A stretch of DNA of 64,000 bases, taken from Brevundimonas subvibrioides (GTDB lineage Bacteria > Pseudomonadota > Alphaproteobacteria > Caulobacterales > Caulobacteraceae). The DNA is taken from the NCBI RefSeq assembly GCF_002280785.1, contig NZ_NCEQ01000001.1, forward strand, positions 1 through 64,000, read 5' to 3'. The position numbers and the translations under genes are program-made. Position 1 is the stretch's first letter. Every line of letters starts with the position of its first letter. Shown here piece after piece: positions 58,039 through 64,000 of the stretch. The notes beneath the pieces are model-generated. The model ran no database searches. It was not told the DNA's origin and was given only the letters and a program-made list of their open reading frames with translations.

Positions 58039-58422
58039 TCACAGGAAGCCCACCGCAGCAGGATGGGCCGTATCGTTGGTGGCGTCGGACAGGACCGCAC
58101 CGTCCTTGACCATGGCGATGGCGACCGGTCCGGGCCCGCCGGTCCTGGTCACGGTGCAGCGCCCGTCCTGATGCGGCAGACGACCCCGGGCCGCGCCCGT
58201 TCCGGTCGTCGCGATCTTGTTGGTCCAGTGGCGCAGATCCCACTGGCTGGCCTCATAGGTCACCGGTGCGAACCGGCAGACCAGCGACCAGCTGGCGCCC
58301 TGGGGCGCCGCGACCGACCAGGGCAGGCCGCCTTCGACATTGCGGCCGACATGGACCTGGGCCGAGGCGGCGGACGCGACCACCGTAACGGCGAGAACAA
58401 GAAGACCGGCGAACCCGCGCAT
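58039..58422 (-). CDS. Small exported protein between pntA2 and pntB
   Basis: This 127-residue protein has a signal peptide (LLVLAVTVVASAASA-Q) and a beta-rich body with two cysteines (WSLVCRFAPVTYEASQWDLR; DGRCTVTRTGGPGPVAIAMV). A disulfide is plausible. No family is recognised. Its ATG at 58422 overlaps the stop of the preceding membrane protein (TGATG). Confidence 0.7.
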   Translation of the reverse strand: MRGFAGLLVLAVTVVASAASAQVHVGRNVEGGLPWSVAAPQGASWSLVCRFAPVTYEASQWDLRHWTNKIATTGTGAARGRLPHQDGRCTVTRTGGPGPVAIAMVKDGAVLSDATNDTAHPAAVGFL

Positions 58423-58730
58423 CACCGGGGGTCCGTCCCGGCGCCCGCCGCCGTCCGCGCCAGTCGCCACAGGGCGGCGGCGATGAACAGGGGCCCCAGG
58501 AAGACCATGGCCCAGTCCACGGCCATCATCGGCCTGTCCTGCACCACGATCCGCGCCAGGATGCCCGAGAACAGCAGCACCACGCCGCAGTCGCGCAGGC
58601 GCAGCTTCTGGATCGGGCTCTTCTCGCCGACCCAGCTCCACACCCACATGCCGAGGCCGATGCCCGTGGCGATCCACGAGCCGGTCCAGGCGATGCTGTC
58701 GGGTGCGAGATTCAGGTCGGCGAAGGACAT
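58422..58730 (-). CDS. Small membrane protein between pntA2 and pntB
   Basis: This 102-residue protein has three hydrophobic helices (SIAWTGSWIATGIGLGMWVW; DCGVVLLFSGILARIVV; MAVDWAMVFLGPLFIAAALW). No known family is recognised. ATG 58730 overlaps the pntA2 stop, and its own stop overlaps the next gene, so it is an integral member of the pnt operon. Confidence 0.75.
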   Translation of the reverse strand: MSFADLNLAPDSIAWTGSWIATGIGLGMWVWSWVGEKSPIQKLRLRDCGVVLLFSGILARIVVQDRPMMAVDWAMVFLGPLFIAAALWRLARTAAGAGTDPR

Positions 58731-59074
58731 CAGGCCTTGGCCGCCTCGGCGGGCTTCGCGGGCCGTTCCTTCTTCTTGTACATGGCCAGCATCCGCCGGG
58801 TGACCATGAAGCCGCCGAAGATGTTGACGCTGGCGAGCGTCACAGCCGCGACGCCGGCGCCCTTGGCGATCCAGGCGTTGGGGCCCGTCGCCTCGCCCGA
58901 CACGGCCGCCGCCGCGATCAGGCCGCCGACGATGATGACGCTGGAGATGGCGTTGGTCACGGCCATCAAGGGCGTGTGCAGGGCCGGCGTGACCGACCAG
59001 ACGACATAGTAGCCGACGAAGATCGCCAGCACGAAGATGGCCAGGCGAAAGACGGTGGGATCGACGTGTTCCAT
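58730..59074 (-). CDS. NAD(P) transhydrogenase subunit alpha part 2 (PntAB/PntA2)
   Basis: The 114-residue protein holds the three to four membrane helices of the alpha subunit's dII part (FRLAIFVLAIFVGYYVVW; PLMAVTNAISSVIIVGGLIA; VTLASVNIFGGFMVTRRMLA) and a Lys/Ala-rich tail. In alphaproteobacteria the alpha subunit is commonly split this way. ATG 59074 overlaps the stop of the preceding small gene. Confidence 0.95.
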   Translation of the reverse strand: MEHVDPTVFRLAIFVLAIFVGYYVVWSVTPALHTPLMAVTNAISSVIIVGGLIAAAAVSGEATGPNAWIAKGAGVAAVTLASVNIFGGFMVTRRMLAMYKKKERPAKPAEAAKA

Positions 59075-59280
59075 CAGCTGGTTTTCCGGTTTTGGGGGGC
59101 TGCGGGGTCGTCAGCGGGTTCGAGGCCGATTGCCCGCGCAAGACCAACCGCCTGGACAATGAATGCCAGAGCGAGTCCGGAGCCGAGCGGCCAAGCATTC
59201 CACATGACGATCGGCAAGGCGATCACAGTGAGCGCCAGCAGGCCGCATCGAAGCGGAAATCTGCGAACGACGGCGATCAC
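59074..59280 (-). CDS. Very small membrane protein between pntA1 and pntA2
   Basis: The 68-residue protein starts with GTG at 59280, overlapping the pntA1 stop (GTGA), and its stop overlaps the pntA2 start. It has two hydrophobic helices (CGLLALTVIALPIVMWNAWP; GLALAFIVQAVGLARAIGL) and a hydrophilic tail. It is unknown, and could be an accessory subunit. The double overlap supports that it is translated. Confidence 0.65.
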   Translation of the reverse strand: MIAVVRRFPLRCGLLALTVIALPIVMWNAWPLGSGLALAFIVQAVGLARAIGLEPADDPAAPQNRKTS

Positions 59281-60410
59281 CCCCGCACCCCTTCATGCAC
59301 CACGGCCCCGCCGTGGGTGACCACCGACGCCTTGAGGATCTCATCCTCCAGATCGACCGTCAGCGCGCCGTCCTTGATCAGCAGGCCCGCGAAGGCGACC
59401 AGGTTCTTGGCGTACAGGCTCGACGCATCCGACGGGATCCGCCCCGGCAGGTTGGTGTAGCCCACGATCGAGACGCCGTTCGGGGTCACAACCACCTCGC
59501 CCGGCTTGGACCCGGCGACATTGCCGCCCGCCTCGACCGCCAGGTCGATCAGCACGCTGCCGGGCTTCATCGAGGCCACCTGTTCGGCGCTGACCAGAAC
59601 CGGCGCCGCGCGGCCGGGGATCAGGGCGGTGGTGATGACGATGTCCTGCTTCCTGATGTGCTCGCCGGTCAGGGCCGCCTGTTTGGCCTGATACTCGGGC
59701 GACATCGGCTTGGCGTAGCCGCCGGCCGTCTGGGCGTTCCTGAACTCCTCGTCCTCGACGGCGAGGAACTTGGCGCCCAGAGATTCGACCTGTTCCTTGG
59801 TCGCCGGCCGCACGTCGGTGGCGGTGACCACCGCGCCCAGACGCCGGGCCGTGGCGATGGCCTGCAGACCCGCGACGCCGACGCCCATGATGAAGACCTT
59901 GGCCGGGGCGACCGTGCCCGCCGCCGTCATCATCATCGGGAAGCCCTTGCCATAGGCATAGGCCCCCTCGATCACGGCGCGATAGCCGGCCAGGTTGGCC
60001 TGGGACGACAGGGCGTCCATGACCTGGGCCCGGGTGATCCGGGGCACGAATTCCATGGCGAAGGCGGTGACATTGGCGCCCGCCATGGCCGCGACCGTGT
60101 CCTTCTCGCGATACGCGTCCAGCAGGGCGACGACGACCGCGCCCGGCTTCAGCGCCGAAATCTCCTGCGCCGTCGGACCGCGCACCTTCAGCACCAGATC
60201 GGCGCCGTCCAGGGTCGCGCGGGTGTCCGGCTTCACCGTGGCGCCGGCCGCGACATACTCGCTGTCGGGAATGGACGAGCCCAGGCCCGTGCCCGCCTCG
60301 ACCGTCACGGTCGCGCCCAGGGCGGTGAACTTCTTCACGGTCTCGGGAGTGACGGCGCAGCGGGTCTCGCCCTCACGGCGTTCCCGGGTCACGGCGATGG
60401 CGACGGCCAA
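59277..60410 (-). CDS. pntA: NAD(P) transhydrogenase subunit alpha part 1 (PntAA/PntA1)
   Basis: This 377-residue soluble dI domain binds NAD(H). It has the alanine-dehydrogenase/PntA N-terminal domain (RERREGETRCAVTPETVKKF) and the Rossmann motif KVFIMGVGVAGLQAIATARR. The family segment ATDVRPATKEQVESLGAKFL and the mobile-loop end (VEAGGNVAGSKPGEVVVTPN) are also present. Start is TTG at 60410, with GGAGA 6 bases upstream. It drives NADPH formation from NADH with the proton gradient, together with pntA2 and pntB. Confidence 0.95.
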   Translation of the reverse strand: MAVAIAVTRERREGETRCAVTPETVKKFTALGATVTVEAGTGLGSSIPDSEYVAAGATVKPDTRATLDGADLVLKVRGPTAQEISALKPGAVVVALLDAYREKDTVAAMAGANVTAFAMEFVPRITRAQVMDALSSQANLAGYRAVIEGAYAYGKGFPMMMTAAGTVAPAKVFIMGVGVAGLQAIATARRLGAVVTATDVRPATKEQVESLGAKFLAVEDEEFRNAQTAGGYAKPMSPEYQAKQAALTGEHIRKQDIVITTALIPGRAAPVLVSAEQVASMKPGSVLIDLAVEAGGNVAGSKPGEVVVTPNGVSIVGYTNLPGRIPSDASSLYAKNLVAFAGLLIKDGALTVDLEDEILKASVVTHGGAVVHEGVRG

Positions 60411-60685
60411 ACGAATCTCCCCATCCAGACTGGATCGGAGAACGTTAGGCGCTGGGACAGGTATGCGTCAAAGGCGGAAAGTCGGCAAAGTTCAATCAGA
60501 AGGCCGCATGATCCATGCTCGCACGCGCACGAGCCGACCCGCACTCACGTGGGGAGTGACCGCCCTGGCCTGTCCCCGGGCCGATCCAGGATCGTGCCCC
60601 GGGGGCGAGGGATAGCGTCCAGGCAAGGTCAGCGCTCATTAGAGAGGCCCCGCGAGGCTCCGCGAGCCGAGCAGTAGCGCTCTGC

Positions 60686-60952
60686 TTAGTGAGACGCCTT
60701 GCCGCCCTTCAGGAAGAGGAAGCCGGCAACGGCCAGAACCCCGCCACCGATCGCCCCGGCGATGAAGCTGCCGCCCGGCTGGAACCACAGCGTCAGGAAC
60801 AGCAGCACCGCAGCGATGACCAGCGAGCCCCACTTGGCGAGGTTCATGAACAGGCTGTAGGTCGCGGTCTGCTCCTCGACCGTCATCTTGCCGTGGACAT
60901 AGGCATCCGCGTCGTGATCGGCGTGTTCGGTCGGGGAATGATGGTCGGCCAT
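60686..60952 (-). CDS. aa3-type cytochrome c oxidase subunit IV
   Basis: The 88-residue protein has a His/Asp-rich N-terminus (HHSPTEHADHDADAYVHGKM), the conserved segment TVEEQTATYSLFMNLAKWGS and two membrane helices, typical of the small bacterial aa3 oxidase subunit IV. ATG 60952 is chosen; a frame to 61039 extends into the repeat region. It precedes pntA1 by 275 bases, an order common in alphaproteobacteria. The 60411-60685 gap holds no gene I can support. Confidence 0.88.
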   Translation of the reverse strand: MADHHSPTEHADHDADAYVHGKMTVEEQTATYSLFMNLAKWGSLVIAAVLLFLTLWFQPGGSFIAGAIGGGVLAVAGFLFLKGGKASH

Positions 60953-61025
60953 GAGTCTGCGTCCGTCGGAGAGGCGTTTGGGCGGTCTTATAGCGATGCG
61001 GGGGTAAGGCTCAAGGCGCCCCGCG

Positions 61026-61156
61026 AAATCCTCCCCCATTGGGGGAGGGGGACCGCGAAGCGGTGGAGGGGGCTAGCCGCGACTGCGGCATCTGAAGCGA
61101 GCCCCCTCCGTCTCTTCGCTACGCTTCGAGCCACCTCCCCCGACGGGGGAGGATTT
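61026..61156. repeat. 131-bp palindromic repeat element at the 3' end of pepF
   Basis: The element has perfect 12-bp terminal inverted repeats: AAATCCTCCCCC (61026-61037) and GGGGGAGGATTT (61145-61156). Inside are ACCGCGAAGCGGT and a GACGGAGGGGG block on the opposite strand, both shared with the element at 1054-1190. Its right end overlaps the pepF stop codon (61155-61157), so the terminal TTT contributes two bases of TAA. Confidence 0.85.
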
Positions 61157-62966
61157 AGCCCAGCGCCTCGAACTGATCGATCAGTCGTTCCAGCCGTTTC
61201 GTGCCGATGGTCCAGAAGGACGGGTCGCGCGGATTTAGACCGAACGGTTCCAGCGCCTCGACATAGGTCTTCGTCCCTCCGGCCGCGAGCAGGCCGCGAT
61301 ACAGGGGCGCGAACCCGTCCGGATCGGCGCGCCGCGTCTCCATCAGGGCCGCCACCAGCAGGTCGCCGAACGCATAGGCATAGACATAGAAGGGCGAGTG
61401 GACGAAGTGGCTGACATAGCTCCACCAGGCTTCGTAGCCGGGGTTCAGCGTCACCGCCGGGCCGAGCGAGGCCCTCATTTCCTGAAGGAACAGCTCGCCC
61501 AGCCGGTCGGCGGAGACCTCGCCCTTCGCCCGCTCGTCGTGGAACCGGGTCTCAAAGCGGTGGAAGGCGATCTGGCGCACCACGGTGTTCAGCCCGTCCT
61601 CGATTCGCCCGGCCAGCAGGCCGCGCTGCTCGGCCCTGGGCGCCGTCGCCAGCAGCCGGTCGAAGGTCAGGCCCTCGGCGAAGATCGACGCCGTCTCGGC
61701 CAGGGTCAGCGGGGTATCGGCCAGCAGCGTCCCGTTCCCGGCCGCCAGGGTCTGGTGCACCCCGTGCCCCAGTTCGTGGGCCAGGGTCAGCACGTCGCGG
61801 CGCTCGCCCATCCAGTTCAGGAAGACATAGGGGTGGCGGTCGGCCGTCACCGGATGGGCATAGGCGCCCGACTGTTTCCCGGCCCGCGCGCGCCCGTCGA
61901 TCCAGGGCTTGTCGAAGAACCGACCGGCCGCCTGCGCGAACTCCCCGCCCAGATCGCCAAAGCTTTCCAGCACCAGCTCACGCCCCTGGGTCCAGTCGAA
62001 GCCGCGCGGCGCCGTCGTCTCCAGCGGCGCATTGCGGTCCCACTGGTCCAGCTTGGCCTTGCCGAGGGCCTTCGCCTTCAGCGCATAGTAGCGGTGCGAC
62101 AGTTTCGGATAGGCGGCGGCGACCGCATCGGCCATCGCGTCTACGGACTCGCCGTCGACCTCATTGGCCAGGTGTCGGCTGTCGGCCGGGCGTTTGAAGC
62201 CGCGCCAGCGGTCCTCCATCGCCTTGTCGGCCGCGACGGTATTCAGCACCAGGGCGAGCGTCGAGGTCCGCGCCGCCAGCGCCGTGTTCAGCCCCTCCGC
62301 CGCCGAACGTCGCTTCGCCGGCCTGGGGTCGGACAGCTGGTTCAGCGCCTCGGCCAGGGTCAGGCTCTCCTTGCCGCTTTCGACCCGCAGCGCCGCACAC
62401 GTCTCGTCGAACAGCCGTGGCCATTGCGCCGCGATCGGCATCCGTTCAGCGATGAAGGTCTCCAGTTCGCCGGACAGTTCGTGCGGCTTCATCGCCCGCA
62501 CCCGCCGCAGCCACGGCTTCCACTTCGCTGCGCCATCATCGGCAGACAGCGCCGCCTCGATCTCGGCCTCTTCCAGCTGGTTGATCTCCAGCGTCAGCCA
62601 GACGGTCGGAGTGGCGATGGCGGTGATCTTCTCGCGCAGATCCGCCTCGAACCCCTGCGCGCCCGCATCGGCCCGGTTGGTCGAGGCTGCCAGGAAGGCA
62701 TAGGCGCCCAGGGCGCCGAGCTTTTCCGAGGCCTGTTCGTACAGGGTGATGGCCCGATCAAGCGTCGCGCCCAGCGCCTTCGCATCGGCGCGCTCGCCGA
62801 CGAACCGGCCCTGCAGCTCGTTCAGTCCGGCGACCGCCGTCCGCGCCGCCTCCAGATCGGCGGCGATCCGCGCGTCCTCGCGCGACGCATAGAGATCGGA
62901 CAGGTCCCAGAGAGGCGGCTCGGCGGGATCGACAGGATGGGGCGGGGCTTTGAAGGGGGCGTTCAT
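61155..62966 (-). CDS. pepF: Oligoendopeptidase F (M3 family)
   Basis: This 603-residue zinc peptidase degrades oligopeptides in the cytoplasm. The zinc motif is LAHELGHGVHQTLA (HELGH at 397-401). The third ligand lies in TPLTLAETASIFAEGLTFDR, and the family substrate-binding stretch is SPFYVYAYAFGDLLVAAL. ATG 62966 is preferred; a frame to 63002 adds 12 unlikely residues. The C-terminus (FEALG, stop) runs into the repeat element, so its last residues and stop may have been altered by the insertion. Confidence 0.95.
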   Translation of the reverse strand: MNAPFKAPPHPVDPAEPPLWDLSDLYASREDARIAADLEAARTAVAGLNELQGRFVGERADAKALGATLDRAITLYEQASEKLGALGAYAFLAASTNRADAGAQGFEADLREKITAIATPTVWLTLEINQLEEAEIEAALSADDGAAKWKPWLRRVRAMKPHELSGELETFIAERMPIAAQWPRLFDETCAALRVESGKESLTLAEALNQLSDPRPAKRRSAAEGLNTALAARTSTLALVLNTVAADKAMEDRWRGFKRPADSRHLANEVDGESVDAMADAVAAAYPKLSHRYYALKAKALGKAKLDQWDRNAPLETTAPRGFDWTQGRELVLESFGDLGGEFAQAAGRFFDKPWIDGRARAGKQSGAYAHPVTADRHPYVFLNWMGERRDVLTLAHELGHGVHQTLAAGNGTLLADTPLTLAETASIFAEGLTFDRLLATAPRAEQRGLLAGRIEDGLNTVVRQIAFHRFETRFHDERAKGEVSADRLGELFLQEMRASLGPAVTLNPGYEAWWSYVSHFVHSPFYVYAYAFGDLLVAALMETRRADPDGFAPLYRGLLAAGGTKTYVEALEPFGLNPRDPSFWTIGTKRLERLIDQFEALG

Positions 62967-63070
62967 GCCTTTCGTTGTGGGGTCGCCGAGGCCGTGGCGC
63001 AACGGCCGAAACCCGCCAGACGCGTGGCGCGGTTCGTCGCATCTCTCCCGGCGAACACGGAGAGACCCCC

Positions 63071-63544
63071 ATGACCTACCGCATCGAAGCCCTGCCGCTG
63101 GAACCCTTCACCGCCTATTTCGCCATGACCGACGCCGAACTGGCCGAGGTCGGCGCCCGCCGCTGGGTCGCCGACGCCCCCGGCCGGGCCCCCTGCCGCG
63201 TCAGCCTCCAGGACACCGAGGCGGGCGAGGCCCTCGTGCTCGTCAACCACGCCCACCTGACCGATCCCGCCTCGCCCTATCGCGCCTCGGGCCCGATCTT
63301 CGTGCGCGAGGCCGCCGTCAGGGCCGAACCGGCGGCCGAGGCGCCCGAGATGCTGCGCAAACGCCCCCTGTCGCTGCGGGTCTACGACCGCAGCAACATG
63401 ATGATCGAGGGCCAGGTCATCGAGGGCGCCGACCTCGACGACCGGCTGGCGCAGTGGTTCGCGAACCCGGCGGTCGCACAGGCCCATATCCATTTCGCCC
63501 CGCGCGGCTGCTACCTGGCTCGCGCCGTCCGTCAGGAAACGTAG
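63071..63544 (+). CDS. DUF1203 domain protein
   Basis: The 157-residue protein fits DUF1203: RIEALPLEPFTAYFAMTDAE, CRVSLQDTEAGEALVLVNHA, SPYRASGPIFVREAAV, MLRKRPLSLRVYDRSNMM, and the closing AHIHFAPRGCYLARAVRQ. It ends with the family's Gly-Cys-Tyr region. Function is unknown. It is divergent from pepF with 104 bases between starts. Confidence 0.9.
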   Translation: MTYRIEALPLEPFTAYFAMTDAELAEVGARRWVADAPGRAPCRVSLQDTEAGEALVLVNHAHLTDPASPYRASGPIFVREAAVRAEPAAEAPEMLRKRPLSLRVYDRSNMMIEGQVIEGADLDDRLAQWFANPAVAQAHIHFAPRGCYLARAVRQET

Positions 63545-63596
63545 CTTCCCCGACGCCGCACCCCGGTTCATGGTCACGCTCCGGGGGAGACACGAC

Positions 63597-64000
63597 ATGA
63601 CCGACCAGACAGACACTGCGGGCCGCAGCGACCTGGGCCAGAACGACCGCCTCGTCGGACTGGTCCGGCTGGTGATCGGTCTGGCGCAGGGGATCGCCCT
63701 TTATCTGCTGGTCCGCGCCTCCGAGGGCGAGGGCGCGACCTGGTCCTCGCGCTTCCCCGAGACCTTCGGCCCCCTGGTGCTGGTCGCCCTCTTCCTGCCG
63801 CCGCCCCTGCTGGCCGGCGTCGGGCGGTTGCGCTGGCCGACCCTGGCGATCTGGGGCGTCGTCGCGGCGGCGGCCCTGGCCTTCCTCGCCTGGCACGACG
63901 TGGCGCGTCAGGCGGGCGACGTCGGCCGCGAGATGACCTTCCCCCTGTTCGCCTTCTCGGCGGCGGCCCTGTTCATCGCCCATCATCTGATCGTCCCGGC
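63597..64000 (+). CDS. DUF4153-like membrane protein (C-terminus beyond window)
   Basis: The frame starts at ATG 63597 and stays open to the window end (134 residues visible). After a hydrophilic start (TDQTDTAGRSDLGQNDRLVG) come at least four hydrophobic helices (LVIGLAQGIALYLLVRA, LVLVALFLPPPLLAGVG, LAIWGVVAAAALAFLAW, LFAFSAAALFIAHHLIV). The opening resembles DUF4153 membrane proteins; the identification is tentative because most of the protein is missing. Confidence 0.6.
   Translation, partial: MTDQTDTAGRSDLGQNDRLVGLVRLVIGLAQGIALYLLVRASEGEGATWSSRFPETFGPLVLVALFLPPPLLAGVGRLRWPTLAIWGVVAAAALAFLAWHDVARQAGDVGREMTFPLFAFSAAALFIAHHLIVP

Overview
The window is 64 kb of GC-rich, almost fully coding chromosomal DNA from an alphaproteobacterium, most probably Caulobacteraceae (Brevundimonas or a close relative). 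This rests on the Caulobacter-type chemotaxis cluster (mcp, STAS, cheY, cheA, cheW, cheR, cheB, cheY, cheD, cheU, cheY, cheE), the Caulobacter-type flagellar block, a near-perfect sigma-54 promoter in front of flgF, and a large TonB-dependent receptor. The genus is an inference. There is one tRNA. I saw no insertion sequence, prophage, CRISPR array or rRNA.

Layout. 1-6529: divergent flagellar operons (minus: fliL, fliM, a DUF6468 gene, a MotE-like gene cut by the window edge; plus: flgF, flgG, flgA, flgH). 6698-8138: three small exported proteins that look like tandem paralogues. 8175-9875: an exported acidic-tailed protein, tRNA-Ser(GGA), msrA and an MmcQ/YjbR protein. 9991-14609: TonB-dependent receptor, PhoD-type phosphatase, YciI protein. 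14973-21266: histidine utilization, with hutC-hutG-hutI on the minus strand and hutU-hutH on the plus strand around a 12-bp palindromic operator candidate. 21353-30978: the chemotaxis cluster. 31030-34385: a TorF-type outer membrane protein divergent from a FixL/FixJ-like two-component pair. 34470-38293: a pyrimidine-degradation (rut) cluster rutB-C-D-A plus a dienoyl-CoA isomerase-like crotonase. 38477-49296: eight tightly packed genes, two TldD/PmbA-type peptidase-like proteins, a DUF4159 protein, MoxR, DUF58, a BatA-like protein, and two large membrane proteins. 49483-55282: S9 peptidase, a cysteine-synthase-like enzyme, LysR regulator, ferredoxin-reductase-like flavoprotein. 55311-55864: a DUF4160/DUF2442 pair behind a 21-bp palindrome. 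55861-60952: a proton-translocating transhydrogenase operon (pntA1, pntA2, pntB) interleaved with unknown small genes, and an aa3 oxidase subunit IV. 61155-64000: oligoendopeptidase F, a DUF1203 protein and a truncated membrane protein.

How it works together. Many neighbours overlap by 1-4 bases (ATGA, GTGA or TGATG junctions), so most of the window is a series of translationally coupled operons. The hut genes convert histidine to glutamate and formamide. The rut genes open uracil. The flagellar and che blocks supply motility and its control. The MoxR block looks like an envelope-located AAA+/vWA chaperone machine paired with peptidase-like proteins, one carrying a Tat signal, and is the best candidate here for a little-described system. 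Three short palindromic repeat elements (1054-1190, 19556-19722, 61026-61156) are the only mobile-like DNA. One lies inside the reading frame of a flagellar gene and one supplies the stop codon of pepF.
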